A stretch of DNA of 15,804 bases from Candidatus Nanopelagicales bacterium (GTDB lineage: Bacteria > Actinomycetota > Actinomycetes > S36-B12 > UBA5976), in contig JALRKC010000010.1 in assembly GCA_023254955.1 (NCBI GenBank), forward strand, positions 1 to 15,804. Direction: 5' to 3'. Under the pieces are notes generated by a model. The model saw nothing but the letters and a program-made list of their open reading frames with translations. It searched no databases and was not told the DNA's origin. Below, one piece after another: positions 7,784 to 14,382 of the stretch. How positions within the stretch are numbered: the first letter of the stretch is position 1; each line of letters starts with the position of its first letter. The translations under genes were made by a program, and so were the position numbers.

Positions 7784-8223
7784 TGCAATTAGAGAGTTTG
7801 TATCAAGAAGTGATCCTTGATCACTATCGAAATCCTCGAGGAAAGGGCCTGAGAGGAGAGTGGCAAGGTGAATCTCATCAAGTTAATCCCACTTGTGGAG
7901 ATGAAATCACCTTACGGGTGAATTTGAATCGGGCTAAAGATCAGATTTTAGATATTTCTTATGAATCACAAGGCTGCTCGATAAGTCAGGCTTCCGCCAG
8001 CGTGATGTACGAGCAAGTAAATGAAAAGTCTTTAGCTGATTTTAAAAAAATCTTCGATGAGTTCTACGCCATGATGCAAAGTCAAGGTAAGTTCTCAGCG
8101 GATGAAGATTTAATTGGGGATGGAGTGGCTTTTATCGGAGTTGCTCAATACCCAGCAAGAGTAAAATGTGCCTTGTTAGCATGGATGGCAGCCAAGGACG
8201 CAATCGGAAAGGCAACACAATGA
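7783..8223 (+). CDS. sufU: SufU, zinc-dependent sulfurtransferase
   Basis: A 146-residue IscU-like protein that accepts sulfur from SufS by zinc-ligand exchange and passes it to SufB. The ligand set is complete: C38 and D40 (N-P-T-C-G-D), C65 (S-Q-G-C-S-I-S) and C129 (R-V-K-C-A-L). The insertion between the second and third cysteines, compared with IscU, is the SufU hallmark. Two starts are possible: GTG at 7780, overlapping the sufS stop by 4 nt, and ATG at 7783, overlapping by 1 nt. ATG is preferred because GGAG at 7772-7775 gives 7-nt spacing to ATG but only 4 nt to GTG. Its partner SufS is immediately upstream. Confidence 0.95.
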   Translation: MQLESLYQEVILDHYRNPRGKGLRGEWQGESHQVNPTCGDEITLRVNLNRAKDQILDISYESQGCSISQASASVMYEQVNEKSLADFKKIFDEFYAMMQSQGKFSADEDLIGDGVAFIGVAQYPARVKCALLAWMAAKDAIGKATQ

Positions 8224-8546
8224 GTACAGTCGAAGCTAGTTCGAAACACGAAGATGTACTAGAAGCGCTTCATGATGTGGTTGACCCTGAATTAGGGATT
8301 AACGTTGTTGATTTAGGGCTTATCTATGGCGTCCAGATAGATGAAGAAGATGTAGCAACAATTGATATGACGTTAACATCCGCTGCTTGCCCGTTAACCG
8401 ATGTTATTGAGGACCAAACGCGACAAGCGCTAGATGGCTTGGTTAAAGATTTCAAGATCAATTGGGTGTGGCTGCCACCTTGGGGTCCAGAGAAGATTAC
8501 CGATGAAGGTCGTCAAATGCTAAGAGCCTTAGGATTTAATCTTTAA
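8220..8546 (+). CDS. sufT: SufT / MIP18-family (DUF59) Fe-S maturation protein
   Basis: A 108-residue cytosolic DUF59 protein. It has the family opening D-V-V-D-P-E-L-G-I-N-V-V-D-L-G-L (about residues 19-34) and a conserved cysteine, C57, in T-S-A-A-C-P-L-T, the residue linked to cluster handling in SufT and related proteins. SufT proteins assist Fe-S cluster delivery or maturation, especially under high demand; the precise biochemical step is not settled. The same frame stays open to a start at 8166, but the ATG at 8220 (ATGA overlap with sufU, family-like N-terminus) is clearly the real start. It is the last Fe-S gene of the operon, with a 9-nt gap to the ABC exporter gene. Confidence 0.92.
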   Translation: MSTVEASSKHEDVLEALHDVVDPELGINVVDLGLIYGVQIDEEDVATIDMTLTSAACPLTDVIEDQTRQALDGLVKDFKINWVWLPPWGPEKITDEGRQMLRALGFNL

Positions 8547-8549
8547 GGA
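8545..8549 (+). promoter_or_regulatory. Shine-Dalgarno that decides a TTG start
   Basis: AAGGA overlaps the sufT stop codon region and stands 6 nt before the TTG at 8556, against 15 nt before the first ATG (8565). It therefore supports the TTG as start of the ABC exporter gene. Confidence 0.6.
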
Positions 8550-8555
8550 CACTGT

Positions 8556-10409
8556 TTGAGCCAAATGCAACCGTGGGAGATGTACCGCTCTCTCACTAGG
8601 GATCGGGCTGTACTTAACCAAAAATTAGGTAGAGTTACCGGGCGACGAATATTAAATTACGCTAAACCATTTTACAAATACATCTGGGTTCTACTGGTTT
8701 TAGTAACCTTTGACGCTTTTTTAATTGTCGCTCAACCTTTGCTCTTTAAAAGAATTGTCGACGAAGGAATACTAAAAGCAAATACCAATGTAGTAGTGGT
8801 TAGCGCTGGCTTGGTGGCGTTATTGGCAATTATTTCTGGTTTGGTGAGCATTGTGGAACGTTGGTATTCCGCGCAAATTGGTGAAGGTTTGATTTTGAAT
8901 CTTCGCAGCGAAGTTTATGATCAAGTACAGCGTCAACCAATAATCTTTTTTACTCGCTCTCAAACAGGTAATCTGATTTCAAGATTGAACAGCGACGTAA
9001 TCGGCGCCCAGCAAGCCTTTACCTCAACCTTAAGTGGTGTGGTTTCAAACCTTATAGCACTCATCGTGGTGGTCGGGACAATGTTGACGCTCTCCTGGCA
9101 AATAACTCTGGGCTCGTTGATTTTGGTCCCTTTGTTCTTATTGCCGGCACGATTTTTAGGCCGAAAATTGCAAGAGTTAACTCGAGATCAGATGAACTTG
9201 AATGCCGAAATGAATCAGCAAATGAGCGAACGATTTAATGTTTCTGGCGCACTTTTAATAAAACTTTTTGGAAATTACACCGCAGAAAGCAATAAATTTT
9301 CAAACAGTGCATCGTCTGTTAGAGATATTGGAGTAAAGCTAGCAATTGCTAATCGAATATTTATCGTGGCTTTAACGTTGGTTGCGGCCCTCGCCACTGC
9401 TTTGGTTTATGGCTTTGGTGGAGTTTTGACAATCGATGGTGCGATTACCTTGGGTACCTTGTTGGCACTTACTGCCTTGCTCGGGCGACTTTATGGGCCG
9501 CTTACTGCGCTTTCTAACATCAGAGTAGATGTGATGACTGCTTTAGTCTCTTTTGATCGAGTTTTTGAAATCTTAGATTTAGAAAATCCAATTAAGGATC
9601 CAGCCAAGCCAAAGCCACTTCCTCCAGGTGGGCTGTCGATTGAACTCAAAGATGTCAGTCTTACTTATGGGGCGTCAAGCTCATTTTTAGAAACTCTGGG
9701 AGTAAATAAGGATCAAGCTTCACTTGATAAAACTCAAGCATTGAAAAAGGTTAGTTTGCAAGTTCCTTCTGGTCAAACTGTCGCCTTGGTTGGCTCTAGC
9801 GGTGCTGGTAAATCGAGTTTGATCTCACTAATTTCCCGTCTCTATGACGCAACGGAGGGCCAGGTATTAGTTGGAGGAGTAGATGTGAAGGATTTAGAGA
9901 CGGCTACATTGCGAGATGAGATTGGTGTGGTTTCTCAAGAACCACACCTTTTTCACGACTCGATAAAAAATAATCTATTACTTGCAAAGCCCACTGCGAG
10001 TGATGAAGAAATTTCTAAAGCCATAGAGTCTGCGCAATTGACTGAGTTTATTCAGCGCTTACCCCAAGGCTTAGAAACTATTGTGGGAGATAGAGGTTAT
10101 CGATTAAGTGGTGGAGAAAAACAACGCTTAGCTGCGGCTCGGGTATTTCTAAAGGCACCACGAATTGTCATTTTAGATGAAGCAACTTCGCATCTTGACG
10201 CCGAGAATGAATCGCTTTTACAAGCGGCGCTTGCCACAGCTCTCGAGAACAGAACCGCGCTAGTGGTGGCGCATCGATTGTCGACAGTGATTAATGCAGA
10301 CAAAATTGTAGTTCTGGATCAAGGGCGAATAATTCAACAGGGAACCCATGAAGATTTACTCAGACTTGGTGGAATTTATCGAGAGTTGTTTGAAACTCAG
10401 TTAATCTAA
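8556..10409 (+). CDS. ABC exporter half-transporter, fused permease-ATPase (MsbA/LmrA type)
   Basis: A 617-residue half-transporter expected to work as a homodimer in the cytoplasmic membrane. Six hydrophobic segments lie at roughly residues 42-62, 78-98, 153-177, 182-200, 266-290 and 294-314. The ATPase domain (from about 360) has Walker A G-S-S-G-A-G-K419-S-S, Q-loop Q461 in V-V-S-Q-E-P, signature L-S-G-G-E-K-Q-R, Walker B with D541-E542 and H573. About 25 extra residues (roughly 372-396) lie between the first ATPase strand and Walker A. The substrate cannot be read; lipid and drug exporters share this form. The TTG at 8556 is chosen because AAGGA at 8545-8549 gives 6-nt spacing; the ATG at 8565 would be 15 nt away. 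The 9-nt gap after sufT suggests co-transcription. It overlaps SURF1 tail to tail by 9 nt. Confidence 0.9.
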   Translation: MSQMQPWEMYRSLTRDRAVLNQKLGRVTGRRILNYAKPFYKYIWVLLVLVTFDAFLIVAQPLLFKRIVDEGILKANTNVVVVSAGLVALLAIISGLVSIVERWYSAQIGEGLILNLRSEVYDQVQRQPIIFFTRSQTGNLISRLNSDVIGAQQAFTSTLSGVVSNLIALIVVVGTMLTLSWQITLGSLILVPLFLLPARFLGRKLQELTRDQMNLNAEMNQQMSERFNVSGALLIKLFGNYTAESNKFSNSASSVRDIGVKLAIANRIFIVALTLVAALATALVYGFGGVLTIDGAITLGTLLALTALLGRLYGPLTALSNIRVDVMTALVSFDRVFEILDLENPIKDPAKPKPLPPGGLSIELKDVSLTYGASSSFLETLGVNKDQASLDKTQALKKVSLQVPSGQTVALVGSSGAGKSSLISLISRLYDATEGQVLVGGVDVKDLETATLRDEIGVVSQEPHLFHDSIKNNLLLAKPTASDEEISKAIESAQLTEFIQRLPQGLETIVGDRGYRLSGGEKQRLAAARVFLKAPRIVILDEATSHLDAENESLLQAALATALENRTALVVAHRLSTVINADKIVVLDQGRIIQQGTHEDLLRLGGIYRELFETQLI

Positions 10410-11126
10410 CTTTGTCAGTTCAGCCAATTCTTTTCTAGTTAGGATTCCCCAACCGAGAAGAATCATAAAAGCAAAAACAAACCATTGCAACGAGTAAGCT
10501 AAGTGAGAACCAAAAGTGAGCTCTGGGGGATTAACTGGTTGCAATTCGCCCGAACCGTTTAATTGATTTAGATAAAAAGGAAAATCCTGAGCGCCTAATT
10601 CAAATTGAGTTCGATTTATAGCGTTTACTTGGCCTGTTGGTAAATCATCAGGACGGGCTACCTCTGGTTCTAAATTTTGCAAGTAGCCTTCAATAGTTAT
10701 TAATCCACTAGCTGGCTTAGGAACATCTGGACTTTCAGTTGCTGCTGCCCGTGCCGGGGTGAAACCTCGATTTACTAATACCACCTGGCCATTAGCGGTG
10801 CTGAACTTAGCGACCACCCAGAAACCTAACTGTCCTTCAAGGTAACGTCTTCTAACGAGTTTTTGACTTTCAGCCTTGAAACTTCCCTCGACAGTAATTT
10901 TTTGCCAGGAAGAATAATCATTTTTTGAAAAATCCAATTCTTGATTTGCACTATTTAGTGCCGTGGCAACGGACTGATTAAAATTTACTCTCGCTTCATG
11001 TCTTTCATATTGCCAAATACCTAATCTAATACAAACAGCAATGGCAATAACAATTAAACCTGTAAAAATAAGCCAATTTTTGCTAGTTAAAAGCCTAAAG
11101 ATTTGACTTCTTGATGGATTTAACAT
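10401..11126 (-). CDS. SURF1 family cytochrome c oxidase assembly protein
   Basis: A 241-residue protein with the standard SURF1 layout: one N-terminal membrane helix (about 18-34), a large external domain, and one C-terminal helix (about 211-228). Family marks are R-L-G-I-W-Q-Y-E-R just after helix 1 (34-42), G-F-W-V-V-A-K (101-107), V-L-V-N-R-G-F (116-122) and Y-S-L-Q-W-F-V-F-A (211-219). SURF1 proteins assist heme A insertion or assembly of cytochrome c oxidase subunit I, which fits with ctaB and ctaA in the same window. The only plausible start is ATG at 11126, which lies inside the upstream DUF3099 gene (32-nt overlap) and has no Shine-Dalgarno, so coupled translation is likely. The 3' end overlaps the ABC exporter gene by 9 nt. 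Confidence 0.92.
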   Translation of the reverse strand: MLNPSRSQIFRLLTSKNWLIFTGLIVIAIAVCIRLGIWQYERHEARVNFNQSVATALNSANQELDFSKNDYSSWQKITVEGSFKAESQKLVRRRYLEGQLGFWVVAKFSTANGQVVLVNRGFTPARAAATESPDVPKPASGLITIEGYLQNLEPEVARPDDLPTGQVNAINRTQFELGAQDFPFYLNQLNGSGELQPVNPPELTFGSHLAYSLQWFVFAFMILLGWGILTRKELAELTKLD

Positions 11127-11388
11127 TTGAATTAAAGTTTACGCGAGGAGTAATTAGCGGTGAGTAGGTTCTCTCGCGCCCAGCATTGGCCACTACCACT
11201 GCAATATAGGGTAGGAAAATCGCCCCTAAAATGAAGGCAATTCGTAAATTGCCTTGAGTAAGTACCGCGGCGACGAAGCAGATGGTTCTCAGGCTCATTG
11301 AAAATAAGTAACGACGCGCCCGCCCTTTTTGTTCTTGCAAGAAACTGGTCTGGGCATTAGTTATTCGATAAACCGTCTCTTCGCTCAA
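11095..11388 (-). CDS. DUF3099 small membrane protein
   Basis: A 97-residue actinobacterial DUF3099 protein of unknown function. It begins with V-Y-R-I-T-N-A-Q-T-S and R-R-Y-L-F-S-M-S-L-R-T, both recognisable family sequence, and has two membrane helices (about residues 26-42 and 49-68) joined by a short turn, ending in P-Y-I-A-V-V-V-A-N-A-G. The C-terminal tail is polar and basic. The TTG at 11388 is chosen because GGAGG (minus strand, 11395-11399) is 6 nt upstream; a second TTG at 11406 would include that site in the coding sequence. It is followed by SURF1 with a 32-nt overlap. In actinobacteria DUF3099, SURF1 and fabG/fabI are often neighbours (as I recall), which the layout here repeats. 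The function cannot be stated. Confidence 0.88.
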   Translation of the reverse strand: MSEETVYRITNAQTSFLQEQKGRARRYLFSMSLRTICFVAAVLTQGNLRIAFILGAIFLPYIAVVVANAGRERTYSPLITPRVNFNSNVKSIKKSNL

Positions 11389-11394
11389 CTTTTC

Positions 11395-11399
11395 CCTCC
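11395..11399 (-). promoter_or_regulatory. Shine-Dalgarno for DUF3099 gene
   Basis: The minus strand reads GGAGG (within CGGAGGG), placed 6 nt before the TTG at 11388. It is one of the strongest ribosome-binding sites in the window and selects this start over the TTG at 11406. Confidence 0.65.
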
Positions 11400-11461
11400 G
11401 TAGCAAAGCCTAAGGCTGATTAGCAGATTAAGCCACACGAAACCAGCTCACGGCCAGGAGG

Positions 11462-11467
11462 TAAGTT
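11462..11467 (+). promoter_or_regulatory. fabG: Candidate -10 box for a leaderless fabG-fabI mRNA
   Basis: TAAGTT (TANNNT) is followed by exactly 7 nt and the GTG at 11475. An AGGAGGT at 11456-11462 looks like a Shine-Dalgarno but is 12 nt from the GTG, farther than usual, and would lie upstream of a leaderless transcript. The 86-nt divergent spacer (11389-11474) also holds a perfect 11-bp odd-centred palindrome, AGCCT-A-AGGCT, at 11407-11417. I see no good -35 hexamer. Confidence 0.35.
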
Positions 11468-11474
11468 CAGGGGC

Positions 11475-12185
11475 GTGAATTTGGAAAAAGTGGCCCTAGT
11501 GCTTGGCGCAAACCGAGGCATTGGGTTAGCCATCGCTAATGAATTTTTAGCTGATGGCTGGAAAACAATTGGGACCTATCGGTCAGGCCCAGCAGAGGCA
11601 AATTTTGATCAATTACCTTGTGACTTGGCAGACGTTTCAAGTGTCGAAACATTGGTAAACCAAGTTGAAGCTAAATACTCTCGAATTGATGCCTTAGTAA
11701 TTAATGCTGGTTGGAATAAAGATTCTTTGCTCATGCGATTGACTGATGAGGATCTGTTGCAAATTGTTCAAACTAATTTAATCGGGAGCATTCAAGCTGC
11801 CAGGCGAGTAAGTCGCTTGATGATGAAGCAACGCTCGGGAAGCATAATTTTCATCGGTTCAGTCGTTGGATTTTTAGGATCCGCTGGTCAAACCGCTTAT
11901 GCCAGTACCAAAGCCGCCTTGGTTGGTGCGGCAAGATCTATGGCTAGAGAATTAGGGCCACGAAATGTACGAGTTAACGTTGTTGCCCCAGGTTACGTGA
12001 ACACTGACATGACAAAAGATCTTCCCGAAGATCACAAATTGGCGATAGCCAGCGCAACCCCGCTAGGAAGAACCGCTGAACCAGTCGAAATTGCCAAGAG
12101 CGTAGTTTTTCTCTCATCAGATGACGCCTCGTTTATCACTGGTGCGGTAGTTCCAATTGATGGCGGCTTAGGTATGGGACACTAG
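11475..12185 (+). CDS. fabG: 3-oxoacyl-[ACP] reductase (FabG/MabA-like)
   Basis: A 236-residue classical short-chain dehydrogenase/reductase. The NADP(H) site is G-A-N-R-G-I-G (11-17, in V-L-G-A-N-R-G-I-G-L). The catalytic set is N101, S129, Y142 and K146 (Y-A-S-T-K), with N77-A-G and the V-A-P-G-Y-V-N-T-D-M loop. It reduces 3-ketoacyl-ACP in the cytosolic type II fatty acid elongation cycle. The fabG call rather than a generic dehydrogenase rests on the gene immediately downstream, fabI (7 nt after the stop); this is the mabA-inhA order known in actinobacteria. The GTG start at 11475 begins at the right place for the fold; an ATG equivalent is lacking. P-I-D-G-G at the C-terminus is typical. 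Function is likely, not certain, since this fold has many substrates. Confidence 0.9.
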   Translation: MNLEKVALVLGANRGIGLAIANEFLADGWKTIGTYRSGPAEANFDQLPCDLADVSSVETLVNQVEAKYSRIDALVINAGWNKDSLLMRLTDEDLLQIVQTNLIGSIQAARRVSRLMMKQRSGSIIFIGSVVGFLGSAGQTAYASTKAALVGAARSMARELGPRNVRVNVVAPGYVNTDMTKDLPEDHKLAIASATPLGRTAEPVEIAKSVVFLSSDDASFITGAVVPIDGGLGMGH

Positions 12186-12192
12186 GGGACTT

Positions 12193-12960
12193 ATGGGAAT
12201 CATGGATGGCAAGAAAGTCCTCGTGACCGGGGTCTTAACAAATCATTCAATCGCCTTTTCGGTGGCAGACTTAATTCAACAAAACGGTGGTGAGGTGATC
12301 CTTTCATCATTTGGAAGAGCTATGTCGCTGACTGAAAGAGCGAGTAAAAAACTAAAAACTACTCCACCGATAGTTGAATTAGATGTCACCAATCAAGGGC
12401 AACTTGCCGGGCTAGAAAAAGAAATTAAAAAACACTTCAGTCAGTTAGACGGCATAGTCCATGCAATCGGATTTGCACCTCAAAGTGCCTTGGGGGGTAA
12501 TTTTTTAAATACCGAATGGGATGATGTTGCAGTTGCTTTGCATACCAGCGCGTATTCTTTTAAATCTTTAACCATGGCTTGCCTTAACTTGATGCCAAAA
12601 GGTTCTAGCGTGGTGGGATTGGACTTTGATGCCCAAGTTGCCTGGCCTCAATATGACTGGATGGGTGTGGCGAAAGCGGCCTTAGAGTCAACCTCAAGAT
12701 ATTTAGCCCGAGATTTAGGGCCAAAAGGTATTCGGGTAAATCTTGTAGCTGCAGGTCCACTTAACACCGTTGCTGCAAAACACATTCCTGGATTTGAAAA
12801 GTTTGAAGCCGCCTGGTCGGATCGTTCACCATTAACTTGGACGATCTCTGACCCGGTTCCTTCAGCGAAGGCTGTGGTCGCTTTATTAAGTGACTGGTTC
12901 CCAGCGACTACTGCCGAAATAATCCATGTAGATGGCGGATACCACGCTATGGGCTACTGA
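12193..12960 (+). CDS. fabI: Enoyl-[ACP] reductase (FabI/InhA family)
   Basis: A 255-residue NADH-dependent enoyl-ACP reductase, the last step of each fatty acid elongation round. It has M-D-G-K-K-V-L-V-T-G at the N-terminus, the Y-x6-K catalytic pair Y154/K161 in Y-D-W-M-G-V-A-K, and F145 matching InhA Phe149. N-L-V-A-A-G-P-L-N-T follows, and the protein ends with H-V-D-G-G-Y. The substrate-binding loop after V-A-A-K-H-I-P-G-F is shorter than in mycobacterial InhA, so normal-length chains rather than mycolates are likely. Residue A91 (H-A-I-G-F) occupies the InhA Ser94 position. The ATG at 12193 is favoured because homologues begin here; an ATG at 12202 also exists. It lies 7 nt after fabG and overlaps serB tail to tail by 14 nt. 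Confidence 0.95.
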   Translation: MGIMDGKKVLVTGVLTNHSIAFSVADLIQQNGGEVILSSFGRAMSLTERASKKLKTTPPIVELDVTNQGQLAGLEKEIKKHFSQLDGIVHAIGFAPQSALGGNFLNTEWDDVAVALHTSAYSFKSLTMACLNLMPKGSSVVGLDFDAQVAWPQYDWMGVAKAALESTSRYLARDLGPKGIRVNLVAAGPLNTVAAKHIPGFEKFEAAWSDRSPLTWTISDPVPSAKAVVALLSDWFPATTAEIIHVDGGYHAMGY

Positions 12961-13621
12961 GCCCTAAAACTCCCAAAACCCCGAGCAAACTCTCATCATG
13001 AACTAGTAGGTTGGCTTTTTCCTCAAGGGCATTTTTGCCATTAAAGGCAATTCCAATTGCCGCCTGTTCAATCATGGGAATATCGTTTGCCCCATCTCCG
13101 ATTGCAATCGTGCGAATTAGGGGGATTGAAAACTTTTTTGCCATCTGAATCAACGTCTCTTTTTTTCCGTTAGCGTCGAGAATTTCCCCAAGCAACTTAC
13201 CGGTTAATTTGCCATTAACCACTTCAAGCTTATTTGCTCTGAAATCATCAATTTTTAATTTTTCTATGATTTCTTTGATTACAACATCGAACCCTCCGCT
13301 TACCACGCAGGTCTTGAATCCCAACTCTTTGAATTTACCTATTAACTCTTCGGCCCCAGGTGTGAGCTCAATGGCATTTTTAATCTCTACAAGTATTTTT
13401 TCATCAGCGCCTCGCAATAGTCCTACTCTGCGGCGCAAACTTTCGGCAAAATCGATACTTCCGCTCATGGCTAAGTTAGTAATGGCTCTAACTTCGTCAC
13501 CTACACCTACGGCGGCAGCTAAATCATCAATAACTTCGTTGCAAATCAGCGTTGAGTCCATGTCCATCATCACCAGGTAACTTTGACTAGGTAGTAGCTG
13601 AATTGTCGCTTTAGAACTCAT
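12947..13621 (-). CDS. serB: Phosphoserine phosphatase SerB (HAD family, no ACT domain)
   Basis: A 224-residue cytosolic HAD phosphatase that hydrolyses O-phosphoserine in the last step of serine synthesis. Motif I is D20-M-D22-S-T with the nucleophile D20, motif II is V-V-S108-G-G-F, the motif III lysine is K153 (G-K-K-E-T-L), and motif IV is G-D176-G-A-N-D180. The cap region carries R-R-R-V-G-L-L, as in SerB. There is no N-terminal ACT domain, unlike the larger SerB2 of mycobacteria, so serine feedback through ACT domains is not expected. Two ATGs are possible: 13633 and 13621. The second is preferred because TATGCT lies exactly 7 nt upstream and because the extra four residues are not conserved. 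Either start overlaps the end of the upstream gene (11 or 23 nt). Confidence 0.92.
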   Translation of the reverse strand: MSSKATIQLLPSQSYLVMMDMDSTLICNEVIDDLAAAVGVGDEVRAITNLAMSGSIDFAESLRRRVGLLRGADEKILVEIKNAIELTPGAEELIGKFKELGFKTCVVSGGFDVVIKEIIEKLKIDDFRANKLEVVNGKLTGKLLGEILDANGKKETLIQMAKKFSIPLIRTIAIGDGANDIPMIEQAAIGIAFNGKNALEEKANLLVHDESLLGVLGVLGLSSP

Positions 13622-14351
13622 TTTTATAAGCATAATTGGATAGCTGTGATAAAAATGCTCTTGATCTTGTGATTAAATCCTCAACTTTTTCTTTGAAAAT
13701 TTGGTCCTTTTTCGAAGAGGCACTGGGCACTGCGGCGGCCTTTGCTAATAAGCCAATTGCCAGGGTGCGAAAAAGTCGGCCAAGCAATTGGGTTACTCGA
13801 GGAGGTTGGTCTTCAGGGAATTCCAAGTAGCCGATTTGGTGATCGAGGTTAATTAGCATTTCTCGAGCGTTATCACTCTTTGCCACTAGATCAAAAGCCT
13901 CTATATGACTTCCAATTTCCAAAACAAATTTTGTAAATTCAGCTTCAGTCTCTCTCCAATAGGGAATGGGTGATCTAGAAACTAGATTTATCGGGAATAA
14001 ATTCCATTCTGCTCCATTTGGCACTAAGGCAAAACTCTTTTTGCCTAGCAAGGTAACAGCTTCACCGCTAGCTAAGGCTAAGTCTAAAAACTCACCGCTA
14101 TCAATTAATCCATCTAAGGCTCCGCTTACTGGTAAATGTACCCGAGCGGTGATAACTTCGTGATCTTTTAAAAACTTAAGAAAATCAAAGAGTTTAACTT
14201 GGCGATTTTCATACCAAACCATTTCGAAAACACCTTTTAGAGAATCAAAGCAACGCTCTAGTGACTCTTGGGAGTTTAAAAATGCATTTAGCCATATCCC
14301 AACGAAACAGCTTGAAAAAAACTCCTCGGGAACTTGGGGTTTGCTGATCAC
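13611..14351 (-). CDS. Conserved actinobacterial protein of unknown function, upstream of serB
   Basis: A 246-residue protein that I do not recognise as any characterised family, although similar serB-adjacent proteins occur in other actinobacteria as far as I recall. It has no signal peptide and no membrane helix. The middle region carries G-A-L-D-G-L-I-D-S-G-E-F-L-D-L-A (about 78-93) with G-E-A-V-T-L after it, and a pattern P-N-G-A-E-W-N-L-F-P (111-120). The C-terminal half is largely helical, with P-P-R-V-T-Q-L-L-G-R at about 183-192 and a basic helix ending at the C-terminus. The start is GTG at 14351; no Shine-Dalgarno is visible. The 3' end overlaps serB by 11 nt, so the two are probably co-transcribed. 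It diverges from the orphan ABC ATPase gene over a 31-nt spacer that contains a perfect inverted repeat. Confidence 0.75.
   Translation of the reverse strand: MISKPQVPEEFFSSCFVGIWLNAFLNSQESLERCFDSLKGVFEMVWYENRQVKLFDFLKFLKDHEVITARVHLPVSGALDGLIDSGEFLDLALASGEAVTLLGKKSFALVPNGAEWNLFPINLVSRSPIPYWRETEAEFTKFVLEIGSHIEAFDLVAKSDNAREMLINLDHQIGYLEFPEDQPPRVTQLLGRLFRTLAIGLLAKAAAVPSASSKKDQIFKEKVEDLITRSRAFLSQLSNYAYKNEF
13629..13634 (-). promoter_or_regulatory. serB: Candidate -10 box for a leaderless serB mRNA
   Basis: On the minus strand TATGCT (TANNNT) is followed by exactly 7 nt (TATAAAA) and the ATG at 13621. No Shine-Dalgarno precedes this ATG. If used, serB has its own promoter inside the 3' end of the upstream gene as well as any readthrough from it. 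Confidence 0.35.
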
Positions 14352-14355
14352 AATG

Positions 14356-14371
14356 CCTATTCTTTAATAGG
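14356..14371. promoter_or_regulatory. Perfect inverted repeat in a divergent promoter spacer
   Basis: CCTATT-CTTT-AATAGG is a perfect 6-bp-arm inverted repeat centred in the 31-nt spacer between the divergent starts at 14351 (-) and 14383 (+). On the + side TAGGAT (14368-14373) is 9 nt before the ATG; on the - side AAGAAT (14364-14359) is 7 nt before the GTG. Both are possible -10 boxes overlapping the repeat. A shared operator is plausible. No regulator is identified. Confidence 0.35.
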
Positions 14372-14382
14372 ATAGAACCAGA

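Noticed and set aside
8166..8219. N-terminal extension of sufT by 18 codons
   Set aside because: The extension is sufU sequence read in another frame; the ATG at 8220 has the standard ATGA coupling and a family-like N-terminus.
10395..10430. Short repeat around the ABC exporter / SURF1 junction as a terminator
   Set aside because: Only a 4-bp GTTA/TAAC stem and a short direct CAGTT repeat are present, with no stable hairpin or T run.
11456..11462. AGGAGGT as the fabG ribosome-binding site
   Set aside because: It is 12 nt from the GTG with no start codon at a normal distance in any frame that gives the protein; the TAAGTT-7-GTG arrangement explains the start equally well. Not fully excluded.
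12951..12964. GGGCT-ACTG-AGCCC hairpin at the fabI/serB convergence as a terminator
   Set aside because: The 5-bp stem is perfect but neither strand has a following T run, so it is not a convincing terminator.
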